Positions 55,958-64,000 of a DNA stretch of 64,000 bases are shown in pieces. Location of the stretch: assembly GCA_003223645.1 (NCBI GenBank), contig QHVT01000004.1, forward strand, positions 433,334 to 497,333. Direction: 5' to 3'. Made by a program: the position numbers and the translations under genes. The stretch is from Acidobacteriota bacterium (GTDB lineage Bacteria > Acidobacteriota > Thermoanaerobaculia > Gp7-AA8). The number at the start of each line of letters is the position of its first letter. Positions within the stretch are counted from its first letter, which is position 1. The notes under the pieces are model-generated. The model did no database searches, was not told the DNA's origin, and saw nothing but the letters and a program-made list of their open reading frames with translations.

Positions 55958-58900
55958 TATGACGTCGGCAAGCGCCGCATCTGATAGCCCAATCCCGTCG
56001 CGGCGAATCCTGCTTCGACGAGAAACGGCGCGAGCGGGCTGCGCGACGCGGGTTCGTCGTTGATTTCTGCGATGAGGAGCGCGCGGCGATGTCCTTCGCG
56101 CACGATGTCCGCGATCGCGTTCGCGACTTCGCGCGCGACCGTCGATCGCAGCGGCTCGTCGTCGGGAAGAAAAACGTAGAGCTGCTTCTCGCCGCGCGAG
56201 ATGTAGCAGGCCATCAAGCCGTTGACGAGAATCACCTGCGCGCCGACGCTGCGCGAGAGCGTCCACTGCGACTCCGGCCACTTCACGATCCCGCCGTACG
56301 GATTCGCGGGATCGGTCGCGGCGAGCATCACGGTCTCCGGCTGCTCGGGCTCGATGCGCAGCGAGCGGAGGAGATCGATCGCGCCCGCGGCTGCGAATTG
56401 CGTGGCGCCGAGGCCGGCGACGAAGTAGCCGCGGCGAATGCGGCCGGCGTCTTCCATTCCTTTGAGCACAGGATAGGCGGCGGCGAAGCCGGGCGCTTCG
56501 CGCGTGACGATGCCATAACGCGCGATCAGTTGGTGCGCGAGCGCGTTTGCACGCTCCGTCTCGGTGCCGCGCGGCGGCGGAACGAGCGACCAGCGGCCCT
56601 GCGTCGACGCGGGCGCGACGCGGCGCGAGCGGAAGCCGCTGGCGCGCGGCTGCTTCGGGCGCGTGTACGCGCGCAGCGCGTGGAAGGTGTCGTTCGTGAT
56701 CGCGCCCTGCCAGACGAGGTCCCAGAGAGCATCGACGAGGTCTTTGGGGAAACCACCGAGGGCCGATTGGATTTGATCGAAGAATGAGGCGCCGTGGGCG
56801 CGGAGGTGGTCTTCGATAGGAGTGGTAGGACCGATAGGACTGATAGGACGATGTAGGAGCGGCAGGTGATCGGTGAGATAGAGCGCGATGCGGCCGTCTT
56901 TTTCGCCTAGCGGCTCCACGCCCGCCCATACGATCTCGCCGGCTGCGCTGAGCGTGTCGAGATCGGTGGGTTTGTAGTTCTCGATGCGAGCGGCGAGGAT
57001 CTCGCTTTCAAAAATCGATGCGGCCATCGGAAAGCCCTGCAGCGACTCGACGACTTCGAGGAGCGCGTCGAGGCCGCGGCGCTTCTTCGTCGCGCGCTGC
57101 CAGTTCGTGAAGAGCCGCGCCAGCACCGGCGGATCGACCGGCTCCGCCTCCTTGCGCAGCTTCGCCAGCGATCTCCTGCGAATGGTTCGCAGCACTTCCG
57201 CGTCGCACCACTCGCGTTGCGTTCCTTCGGGGCGGAACTCGCCTTCGATCAGGCGGCCGCGCTCGACGAAGCGCTCCATCGATCCGAGAACGATGGCGAC
57301 GCCGAGTCCGTAGCGGCGCGCGACGTCCGGCGGCGTGAACGGACCGTGCGTGCGCGCGAAGCGGAGGACGAGATCGCCGACCGGATCGGCGACCGGTTGC
57401 AGGTAGCGCTCCGCGAGGCCGTGCGGGATCGGCGTGCCGAGGGAGTCGCGGTAGCGGGCGGCGTCCTCGACGGCGATGAAGCGCTTCTCGCGCGCGATCG
57501 TGACTTCGAGGATGCGGCGCTGTTTGACGAGCTCTTTGACGTCCAACGATCCGGCCGATCGCTGCGCGATCTCGTCGCGTGTGAGATCGCCGATGCGCAG
57601 GAGCAGGTCGTGAATCGCGTCGAGTGAGCGCGCTTTGCGTTCTTCAACGAGATGCTGCAGCTCGAGCTCCGTCTGTTCGAGCGCGGCCGGATCGAGGAGC
57701 TCGCGCAACTCGGGCTCGCCGAGCAATTCGCGCAGTTGTGACTGATCGATGGCCAGCGCCTGCGCGCGACGTTCGGCAAGTGGTGCGTCTCCGTCATAGA
57801 GAAAATTCGCGACGTAGCGAAAGAGGACGGATGCCGCGAACGGCGACGGCTTGTCGGTGTCGGCGGTGACGACGCGGATTGCGCGCGCGCGGATGCGCTT
57901 AGTGATTTCGACGAGCGCGGGGACGTCGAAGGCGTCGCGCAGCGTCTCGCGATAGGCCTCGAGGATGATCGGAAACGAGCCGAAGCGCGACGCGACTTGC
58001 AGCAGGTCGTACGCGCGTTTGCGTTGCTGCCACAGGGGCGTGCGTCCCTGCACGCGCATGCGCGGAAGCAGCAGCGCGCGCGCGGCGGCCTCGCGAAATT
58101 TCGCAGCGAACATCGAGCTCGCGCCGAGCTGGCGCAACAACAGTTGTTCGACTTCGTCCGGATCGGGCAGCACCAGTTCGGCGGCGGGAGGATTGTCCGT
58201 TTCAGGAAAGCGGACGATGAATCCGTCGTCGCTCCACATTGTCTCGACGTCGATCGCCAGCTCGTTGCGCACCTTCGCGGTCACGGCCATCGCCCACGGC
58301 GCGTGAATTTTTCCGCCGAACGGCGAGAGCACGCAGACGCGCCAGTCGCCCAGCTCGTCGGTCACGCGCTCGACGACGATCGTGCGATCGTCCGGCACCG
58401 CGCCGGTCGCCTCTTCCTGGTCGGCGAGGTACTGCAGGAAATTCTCGGCGGCCAGCTTGTCGAGGTCGTGCCTCTTCACGAGCCGCTTGATCGCGTCGGC
58501 GCGCTTCGATTCGCGAATCTCGCGCACGAGTTTTCCGATTGCCTCGCCGAACGGAACGGTTCGTTCCGCGGCGTCCGCTTTCCAGAACGGCATTTTCCCC
58601 GGCTGTCCCGGCGCGGGCGTGACGATCACTTTGTCGTGTGTGATCTCTTCGATGCGCCACGTCGACGCGCCGAGGACGAACGTCTCGCCAACCGCGGTCT
58701 CGAAGACCATTTCTTCATCGAGCTCGCCGACGCGCGCGGACTGGTTCTTCTGCGCGCCGGCGAGAAAGACGCCGTACAGGCCGCGATCGGGAATCGTGCC
58801 GCCGCTCGTGATGGCGACGCGCTTCGCGCCTTCACGCGCCGTCAGCGTGTTCGCGACGCGGTCCCACGTGAGGCGCGGCCGCAGCTCCGCGAATTCGTCG

Positions 58901-60423
58901 GACGGATACATGCCGCTCAGCATGTCGAGCACGCCGTCAAACGCGGTGCGGCTCAACTCCGCGAACGGTGCCGCGCCGCGAATCGTTGCGAACAATTCGT
59001 CCGCGTTCCACGTGTCGACCGCGACCATCGCCACGATCTGCTGCGCCAGCACGTCGAGCGGATTGCGCGGATATCTCGTCGGCTCGATCGCCGCCTCATG
59101 CATCGCCTCGGCCACCGCCGCGCACGCAACGAGATCGCCGCGAAATTTCGGGACGATGATTCCGTTCGACGCCGCGCCCACCTGATGGCTCGCGCGTCCG
59201 ATGCGCTGCAATCCCGACGCGATCGATGGCGGCGCCTCGATCTGGATCACGAGATCGATCGCGCCCATGTCGATGCCGAGCTCCAGCGACGACGTCGCGA
59301 CGAGCGCGGGCAACCGTCCCGACTTCAGCGCGTCTTCGATCTCGACGCGTTGTGATCGAGCAATGGATCCGTGATGCGACTGCACGAGCGTCTCACCCGC
59401 GAGCTCGTTCAGCGCGGCGGCGAGCCGCTCGGCGAGCCGCCGCGAGTTGACGAAGATCAGCGTCGACGTGTGCGCGCGGATCAGCTCGAGGAGGCGAGGA
59501 TGAATCGCGGGCCAGATCGAAGGCGCGCGCGGCCCCTGCGCAGCGGGACCGCTTGCGATCTCCGTGGCCGCGACTTTGGCCATGTCCGCGACGGGGACTT
59601 CGACTTTGAGGGTGAGTAGTTTTTTCTCGCCGGTATCGATGATGGTGACGGGGCGGAATTTTGCTTTCGCATGTCCCGCGAATTCGTCATGAATCTGTTC
59701 CGTGGAGCGGTGGGCTCTTAGCCCACCGGAATCGGCGGACTGAGAGCCCGCCGCTCCACCAAGAAAGCGCGCGACCTCTTCCAACGGCCTTTGCGTCGCC
59801 GACAACCCGATCCTCTGCGGCGCCGCAACACACCGCATCGCGAGGCGCTCCAGCGACAGCGCCATGTGCGCGCCGCGTTTGTTCGGAACGAGCGCGTGGA
59901 TCTCGTCGATGATGATCGTCTGGACGCCGCGCAACGTTTCGCGCACGTTGGACGTCAGCATCAGATACAGCGACTCCGGCGTGGTGATGAGGATGTCGGC
60001 CGGGTCGCGAGCGAATTTCGCGCGCTCGGACTGCGGCGTGTCGCCGGTGCGGATCGCGATCTGCGGCAGCGTCACGTCGTCGCCGCGCGACTGCGCCACG
60101 TTCGCGATTCCGATCAGCGGCGCGCGCAGGTTTCGCTCGACGTCGACGGCGAGCGCTTTCAGCGGCGAGACGTACACCACGCGGCATCGCAATTCCTTTT
60201 CCGGCCGCGGCGCGAACATCAACTGATGGATCGCCCAGAGGAACGCGGTCAGTGTTTTGCCGCTGCCGGTCGGCGCGGTAATGAGCGTCGCGTCGCCGCG
60301 CCCGATGGCCGGCCAGCCGAGTTGCTGCGCGCGCGTCGGGCCCGCGAATGATGCCGCAAACCACTCCCGAACGGCGGGATGGAACGGCGCGAGCGCGGGA
60401 TCGTCAATGGAACTGCGAGGCAT
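55957..60423 (-). CDS. lhr: Lhr-family ATP-dependent helicase
   Basis: A 1488-residue superfamily 2 DNA helicase starting at ATG 60423 (MPRSSIDDPALAPFHPAVRE). Helicase motifs are Q-motif FAGPTRAQQLGWPAI, Walker A LITAPTGSGKT (~48-58), IIIDEIHALVPNKRG (DEIH), GLSATQRPLEEVARFLGG, TLIFVNSRRLAERLAAAL, ATSSLELGIDMGAIDLVIQI and QRIGRASHQVG. The long C-terminal half resembles Lhr-core winged-helix and AlkZ-like domains. Lhr unwinds 3'-5' and is linked to DNA repair. A repeat element (59702-59759) is read in frame near residues 222-242, next to motif III. It lacks the extra upstream 40 residues of the longest frame. Confidence 0.94.
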   Translation of the reverse strand: MPRSSIDDPALAPFHPAVREWFAASFAGPTRAQQLGWPAIGRGDATLITAPTGSGKTLTAFLWAIHQLMFAPRPEKELRCRVVYVSPLKALAVDVERNLRAPLIGIANVAQSRGDDVTLPQIAIRTGDTPQSERAKFARDPADILITTPESLYLMLTSNVRETLRGVQTIIIDEIHALVPNKRGAHMALSLERLAMRCVAAPQRIGLSATQRPLEEVARFLGGAAGSQSADSGGLRAHRSTEQIHDEFAGHAKAKFRPVTIIDTGEKKLLTLKVEVPVADMAKVAATEIASGPAAQGPRAPSIWPAIHPRLLELIRAHTSTLIFVNSRRLAERLAAALNELAGETLVQSHHGSIARSQRVEIEDALKSGRLPALVATSSLELGIDMGAIDLVIQIEAPPSIASGLQRIGRASHQVGAASNGIIVPKFRGDLVACAAVAEAMHEAAIEPTRYPRNPLDVLAQQIVAMVAVDTWNADELFATIRGAAPFAELSRTAFDGVLDMLSGMYPSDEFAELRPRLTWDRVANTLTAREGAKRVAITSGGTIPDRGLYGVFLAGAQKNQSARVGELDEEMVFETAVGETFVLGASTWRIEEITHDKVIVTPAPGQPGKMPFWKADAAERTVPFGEAIGKLVREIRESKRADAIKRLVKRHDLDKLAAENFLQYLADQEEATGAVPDDRTIVVERVTDELGDWRVCVLSPFGGKIHAPWAMAVTAKVRNELAIDVETMWSDDGFIVRFPETDNPPAAELVLPDPDEVEQLLLRQLGASSMFAAKFREAAARALLLPRMRVQGRTPLWQQRKRAYDLLQVASRFGSFPIILEAYRETLRDAFDVPALVEITKRIRARAIRVVTADTDKPSPFAASVLFRYVANFLYDGDAPLAERRAQALAIDQSQLRELLGEPELRELLDPAALEQTELELQHLVEERKARSLDAIHDLLLRIGDLTRDEIAQRSAGSLDVKELVKQRRILEVTIAREKRFIAVEDAARYRDSLGTPIPHGLAERYLQPVADPVGDLVLRFARTHGPFTPPDVARRYGLGVAIVLGSMERFVERGRLIEGEFRPEGTQREWCDAEVLRTIRRRSLAKLRKEAEPVDPPVLARLFTNWQRATKKRRGLDALLEVVESLQGFPMAASIFESEILAARIENYKPTDLDTLSAAGEIVWAGVEPLGEKDGRIALYLTDHLPLLHRPISPIGPTTPIEDHLRAHGASFFDQIQSALGGFPKDLVDALWDLVWQGAITNDTFHALRAYTRPKQPRASGFRSRRVAPASTQGRWSLVPPPRGTETERANALAHQLIARYGIVTREAPGFAAAYPVLKGMEDAGRIRRGYFVAGLGATQFAAAGAIDLLRSLRIEPEQPETVMLAATDPANPYGGIVKWPESQWTLSRSVGAQVILVNGLMACYISRGEKQLYVFLPDDEPLRSTVAREVANAIADIVREGHRRALLIAEINDEPASRSPLAPFLVEAGFAATGLGYQMRRLPTS
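59702..59759. repeat. REPIN-like inverted repeat, GTGGAGCGG family, inside the Lhr gene
   Basis: 58 bp from GTGGAGCGGTGGGCTC to GAGCCCGCCGCTCCAC, with inner hairpins GTGGGCTCTTAGCCCAC and GGCGGACTGAGAGCCCGCC. It is read in frame and encodes AAGSQSADSGGLRAHRST-like residues in the helicase. Confidence 0.82.
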
Positions 60424-60598
60424 TGTGAGCAGTGTCACTCCGCTGGACAACCCAGGGGAGCGCTGCAAGAATAGTGGCTTATAGTCTGTCCGAGCAGAGG
60501 GTTTGTTTTGTGCGAGGCTCGTGCACAAGCCTTGGGCAATCAACGCTGCCGGCCGGGCCGGCCCCCATCGCGCAAGAGAGTGAAGTGAAGGACGGGAG
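60424..60598. other. Divergent intergenic region between lhr and the MBL gene
   Basis: 175 bp with no supported gene. GGCCGGGCCGGCC (60551-60563) is a GC palindrome. GGGAGATG directly at 60593-60601 would serve as the ribosome site and start of the MBL gene. Confidence 0.5.
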
Positions 60599-61363
60599 AT
60601 GCGGCTGAAGGTGCTCGGCGCCTATGGGGCGTCGGATGCGGAACACAACTTGACCGGCTACCTTCTCGACGACTGGCTGGCCGTCGATGCCGGGACGCTT
60701 ACCTCCAAACTCTCCTTCGCGCAGCAGGCGCGCATCCAGGGCGTCTTCATCACCCACCCGCACGCCGACCACATTCGCGACCTCCCGCATCTCATTCACA
60801 ATCGCTTCAGCCAGCAGGCCGGCACACTGACGGTGTTCGCTTCGAAAGAAGTGATGGACCTCCTCGCGAAGAACGTCTTCAACGGAATCGTCTGGCCCGA
60901 CTTCTCCGAGATCATCTCGCCGCTGACCAACAAGCCCGCTCTTCAATACCGAGCGCTGACACCGGGAAAACGAATCGTCTTCAACGACGTCGGCCTAACA
61001 GCCGTCAACGTCGACCACCAGATCCCCGCGGCCGGAGTGATCGTCGAAATGGGCGGCCAGACGATCGTCTTCACCGGCGACACCGGCCCGACGCAGGAAA
61101 TCTGGAAGCGGACGAACAAAATGCAGAACGTCGTCGCCATCGTGACCGAGGCATCGTTCCCGAACGATCAACAGTCACTGGCAGACGAAACCGCCCACCT
61201 CTCCCCACAAACGTTCGGCGAGGAGCTCAAGAAGATCACCGTCGACGCGCCGGTGTACGCGAGCCATCGGAAGATTCCATACGAGCGGGACATCGAGTCG
61301 CAGATTCGGAACCTGCGCGACCGGCGCGCGCGGGTCTTGCTAGAGAAAAATTACACGCTGTAG
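60599..61363 (+). CDS. MBL-fold metallo-hydrolase, class II cAMP phosphodiesterase type
   Basis: A 254-residue protein. Metallo-beta-lactamase fold: YLLDDWLAVDAGTLTSKLSF, the metal site THPHADHIRDLPHLIHNR (HxHxDH), VNVDHQIPAAGVIVE, TIVFTGDTGPTQEIW (Asp ligand) and APVYASHRKIPYE (last His). The length and order match class II cyclic-nucleotide phosphodiesterases (CpdP/PDE1-like), which cleave 3',5'-cAMP. The substrate is inferred from family only. Its TAG stop (61361-61363) lies at the edge of a palindromic repeat shared with the convergent amidohydrolase gene. Confidence 0.88.
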   Translation: MRLKVLGAYGASDAEHNLTGYLLDDWLAVDAGTLTSKLSFAQQARIQGVFITHPHADHIRDLPHLIHNRFSQQAGTLTVFASKEVMDLLAKNVFNGIVWPDFSEIISPLTNKPALQYRALTPGKRIVFNDVGLTAVNVDHQIPAAGVIVEMGGQTIVFTGDTGPTQEIWKRTNKMQNVVAIVTEASFPNDQQSLADETAHLSPQTFGEELKKITVDAPVYASHRKIPYERDIESQIRNLRDRRARVLLEKNYTL

Positions 61364-61417
61364 GAGTGCGGGCGTCTCGCCCGCCCCCGGGAGGCGGCCG
61401 AGACGGCCGCTCTCCTA
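61361..61417. repeat. REPIN-like double hairpin (TAGGAG...CTCCTA) between convergent genes
   Basis: 57 bp. It begins TAGGAGTGCGGGCG and ends GGCCGCTCTCCTA, with two inner hairpins (GCGGGCGTCTCGCCCGC and GGCGGCCGAGACGGCCGC-like). TAG 61361-61363 is the stop of the MBL gene and CTA 61415-61417 is the stop of the amidohydrolase gene on the minus strand. Confidence 0.85.
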
Positions 61418-63370
61418 GCGTATCCCTAACTCCGCATACACCGCCTTCGAGTCGTACACCTTCCCGTCCTTTACCACCGTCACCACCTTCCGGATGTCGC
61501 TGATGTTCGTCGTCGGATCGCCGTCGACGAGGATGAAGTCGGCGAGTTTGCCGGGCTCGATCCAACCGAGGCCTTTTTCGCGCTTGAGGATTTGTGCGGG
61601 GACGAGGGTGGCGATGCGCAGGACTTCGGGGGCGGGGATGCCGGCGAGGGCGTAGAGCTCGAGCTCGCGGTGCAAGGCGAAGCCCGAGAAAGCGTCGGTG
61701 CCGGCGACGATCGTCACTCCCGCGTCATGCGCGGCTTTGATGAAGTCGAGCATGCGCTGGAACGACGCGCGATATTGAATGTCCTTGCCGTCCGGCACCG
61801 GCAGGCCGCCGGTGTAGAGGCCGCGGCGCACTTGCGGCGGGAGGCGGTCGGCGATCATCGCGTAGCTCGGATCCAAGGATCCCGTACGCGCGGTGAACAT
61901 GTTCTCGAACACGTTCACCGTCGGATCGATGGCGATGTTGTTTGCTCTCAGCTTCTCGAGAAACGCGCGCACTTCCGGCGAATTCACGTCGAGATCCGCT
62001 CCGCGATTCGCGGGCTCGGTGAAGCGCGCCGGCGTGCGCGTCTCCTTGATCTCCGGCCAGAAGTTGAGGAACAGCATGTTGATGTGCTGGATCTCGTTGT
62101 ATCCGGCATCGACGGCCTGCGACGCGGTCATGCCCGCCGGAATGTGGCCGCTGACGCGCAGCCCTTTTTCGTGCGCGTAGCGCGTCATCATCGGCACGAG
62201 CTCGGGCTTGATCGAGCTGTAAATCTTCAGCCCCTCGTAGCCGTGCGACGCGAAGAAGTCGATCGCTGTTTTTGCTTCCTCTTCGTTGTCGACGAGAAAC
62301 TTCGTCGGACCTTGGTATGGTCCGCGTCCGTCGACGAGGCCGGCCATGACGATGCGCGGACCAATCGCCTCGCCGCTCTCGATTTTGCGCTTCAGCTCGC
62401 GGAGAGTGGTGTCGTCGTTGCCGAGGTCGCGGCCGGAGGTGATGCCGGCAGCGATGTCGAGGACGGCGTCGGTGTCGCCGAAGTGCTGATGCATGTCCCA
62501 CAGACCCGGCAGCAGCATCATTCCGTGGGCGTCGATCACTTCGCCGGCCGGCGTCACCGCGGATCCCGGTGACACGCTGACGATGCGATTTCCTTCGACG
62601 ACGATCGTCATCCCGTCGGCAACGCCCAGCGTCCGCGGATCGAACACGCGCGCGTTCGTCACCGTCAGCCGGTCATTCGCGGCGCGATGCGTGAGCTTCG
62701 CCGTCAGCGCTTTGCCGCGCTCGAGCTGCCGCGCGTCCTCGGCGTCGACGAGCTGTTTGATGTCGCCCTCGAAGCCCTGGCGAATCGTCGAGAACCACGA
62801 CGACACGACCGCGAAGAAATTGTTTTGATCGTCGAGCCACACCTCGGAGGGCGTAAGGCCGAAGCCGCGGAACTCGTACGCGGTGACGTGCGTGCCGTGC
62901 AGCGTCATGTCGCCGACTTTCGTGATCGTCGCTTCGCCGCCGCCCGCGAGCGGGAGCTTGCCGCCGCTCTTCAGCAGCGCGTTGGCGATGATGCCGATCT
63001 CCTCGGGCGGACCGTACATGCTGCTGTACAACTTGCCGGGCTGGTCCTCGCCGGTCTCCGCCGTGTTCTTCCACGCCGCGACGCCGTTCTCGACTGTGAA
63101 CTGCTCTTCGATCTTCTGCTTCAGGTAATCGTTGCCGGTCGTCTTCATCGACACCGGCAGCGCGTGATCGATCTTCATCACGGTGTGTGTCTTCGGTCCG
63201 CGGCCGCGGTCGTTGTATTCGTAGTCAACGGTGACGTCGTTGCCGCGCGTCGTGACGACTTGCGTGCCGGCGTTGTGGCCGCTCATCACGACCGTGTACT
63301 TGCGCTGCTGCTGCGTCGCGCACGAAGCAAAGAGAAGGGCGGCGAGGAAAAGGGCGCGTTTGTCGAGCAT
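61415..63370 (-). CDS. Amidohydrolase-family lipoprotein
   Basis: A 651-residue exported protein starting at ATG 63370 (MLDKRALFLAALLFASCATQ), with a lipobox-like FASC. The first ~210 residues are beta-rich (VVMSGHNAGTQVVTTRGNDVTVDYEYND). The C-terminal ~400 are a metal-dependent amidohydrolase: VIDAHGMMLLPGLWDMHQHFGDTD (HxH-like MHQHF), GITSGRDLGND, GLKIYSSIKPELVPM, GLRVSGHIPAGM, YNEIQHINM, TIVAGTDAFSGFALHRELEL, and LGWIEPGKLADFILVDGDP. It resembles imidazolonepropionase/prolidase-like amidohydrolases; the substrate is unknown. Longer frames upstream lack the signal. Confidence 0.88.
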   Translation of the reverse strand: MLDKRALFLAALLFASCATQQQRKYTVVMSGHNAGTQVVTTRGNDVTVDYEYNDRGRGPKTHTVMKIDHALPVSMKTTGNDYLKQKIEEQFTVENGVAAWKNTAETGEDQPGKLYSSMYGPPEEIGIIANALLKSGGKLPLAGGGEATITKVGDMTLHGTHVTAYEFRGFGLTPSEVWLDDQNNFFAVVSSWFSTIRQGFEGDIKQLVDAEDARQLERGKALTAKLTHRAANDRLTVTNARVFDPRTLGVADGMTIVVEGNRIVSVSPGSAVTPAGEVIDAHGMMLLPGLWDMHQHFGDTDAVLDIAAGITSGRDLGNDDTTLRELKRKIESGEAIGPRIVMAGLVDGRGPYQGPTKFLVDNEEEAKTAIDFFASHGYEGLKIYSSIKPELVPMMTRYAHEKGLRVSGHIPAGMTASQAVDAGYNEIQHINMLFLNFWPEIKETRTPARFTEPANRGADLDVNSPEVRAFLEKLRANNIAIDPTVNVFENMFTARTGSLDPSYAMIADRLPPQVRRGLYTGGLPVPDGKDIQYRASFQRMLDFIKAAHDAGVTIVAGTDAFSGFALHRELELYALAGIPAPEVLRIATLVPAQILKREKGLGWIEPGKLADFILVDGDPTTNISDIRKVVTVVKDGKVYDSKAVYAELGIR

Positions 63371-63481
63371 GGGACGTAATTCTAGCTGGCACGGCCGGCA
63401 GCCATTGGTTGCCCAAGGCTTCTTCAGGAGCGTCGCCGGATCGGAACGCTTCTGCCGACAATCTCCTAAAATGCGCCCGCG
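63371..63481. other. Divergent intergenic region
   Basis: 111 bp between the amidohydrolase (minus) and the glycosyltransferase (plus). No gene or recognisable promoter seen. Confidence 0.4.
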
Positions 63482-64000
63482 ATGCCTCGCACGCCCTTTA
63501 CGGCGATCATCCACACGCTCAACGAGATCGAGAACATCGAGGACTGCATCCGCTCGGTCGATTTCGCGGACGAGGTCTATCTCGTCGACTCGTTCTCGAC
63601 CGACGGCACGATCGAGCTCGTTCGCCGGAAGTTTCCGCGCGTCCGCATCGAGCAGCGCGAATACCTCGGCGCCGCGTCACAGAAAAACTGGGCGATCGAC
63701 CGCGCGACGCACGACTGGATTTTCGTCATCGACGCCGACGAGCGCGTGACGCCGAAGCTGCGCGACGAAATGCAGCGCACGCTCGAAGGCCCGCTCGATC
63801 ACTGGGCATACTCCGTCGGGCGCCGCAATTTCATGCTCGGCAGGGAAGTGAAGTACAGCGGACTGCAGCGCGATCGCGTGACACGCCTCTTCCACCGAGG
63901 ACACGCGCGCTATCCGAACAAGCGCGTGCACGCGGACCTCGTCGTCGACGGACCGACGTTCGATCTGCGCGAGAAGATGGAGCACTACTACATCCGCGCG
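63482..64000 (+). CDS. Family 2 glycosyltransferase, N-terminal part (runs off the window)
   Basis: Starts at ATG 63482 (MPRTPFTAIIHTLNEIENIE) and stays open for 173 codons to the window edge. The GT-A nucleotide-sugar fold is clear: IIHTLNEIENIEDCIRSVDF, FADEVYLVDSFSTDGTIELV, QKNWAIDRATHDWIFVIDAD with the DAD metal motif, ERVTPKLRDEM, and RNFMLGREVKYSG. The pattern is that of WaaE/KdtX-like LPS core or O-antigen glucosyltransferases. The C-terminus is outside the window. The 111-bp gap separates it from the divergent amidohydrolase. Confidence 0.88.
   Translation, partial: MPRTPFTAIIHTLNEIENIEDCIRSVDFADEVYLVDSFSTDGTIELVRRKFPRVRIEQREYLGAASQKNWAIDRATHDWIFVIDADERVTPKLRDEMQRTLEGPLDHWAYSVGRRNFMLGREVKYSGLQRDRVTRLFHRGHARYPNKRVHADLVVDGPTFDLREKMEHYYIRA

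Noticed and set aside
57997-59355. 452-codon plus-strand frame
   Set aside because: Antisense shadow of the Lhr helicase gene.

Overview
The window is a contiguous piece of a GC-rich (roughly 60-65%) bacterial chromosome. It most resembles an Acidobacteriota genome. The evidence is a VWFA protein of the type first described in Acidobacteria (47529-48917), a PknK-like kinase/ATPase, secreted proteins with HxxxLR-type C-terminal repeats, YfhO-type giant membrane proteins, a TonB receptor, and several families of palindromic dispersed repeats. This assignment is inference from gene content; there is no rRNA in the window.

Layout. 1-9.4 kb: tail of a TonB-dependent receptor, a 1266-residue Ser/Thr kinase with an AAA/TPR body, a polytopic glycosyltransferase-like protein, an FMN-dependent alpha-hydroxy acid dehydrogenase and a secreted TPR protein. 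9.4-12.9 kb: an accessory patch with a ParE/RelE-type and a VapBC-type toxin-antitoxin pair, an RsbQ-like gene remnant, and a compact minus-strand run of small secreted proteins (YciI-like, unknown, cupin, GIN-domain). 13-21 kb: an AraC regulator divergent from a DUF4386 membrane protein, VOC proteins, a GH44 glycosidase and a PhoD phosphatase. 21.05-21.87 kb is a gene-free region holding 19 tandem 21/22-bp dyad units. It is followed by an AraC (YqhC-type) regulator and two aldo/keto reductases, then tRNA-Gln. 25.3-32.8 kb: a zinc ribbon protein, a CoA transferase, two paralogous PilZ proteins flanking a GAF histidine kinase, a lytic transglycosylase and MtgA. 32.9-39.6 kb: CutA, two YfhO paralogues and a sulfite-oxidase-type molybdoenzyme with its c-type cytochrome. 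39.7-64 kb: UvrA, a TMTC-like membrane TPR protein, a four-gene run ending in a stand-alone LigD polymerase domain, the VWFA protein, an M15 peptidase-like protein, a Fic/Doc-like protein with a degraded active site, Nei glycosylase, a two-subunit molybdenum hydroxylase, an Lhr helicase, an MBL hydrolase, an amidohydrolase lipoprotein and the start of a family 2 glycosyltransferase.

The most unusual content is non-coding or repeat-derived. (1) The phased palindrome array at 21217-21626. (2) REPIN-like double hairpins that sit in frame inside at least four genes and supply the TAG stop codon of at least six gene ends, including both members of two convergent pairs. (3) A pair of ~138-bp inverted elements with compensatory base-pair changes in their hairpins. 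(4) Three other repeat families. Among proteins, the shared C-terminal domain of the two PilZ paralogues, the unknown gene next to the LigD polymerase, and the overlapping Lys-rich/Doc-like pair merit attention.
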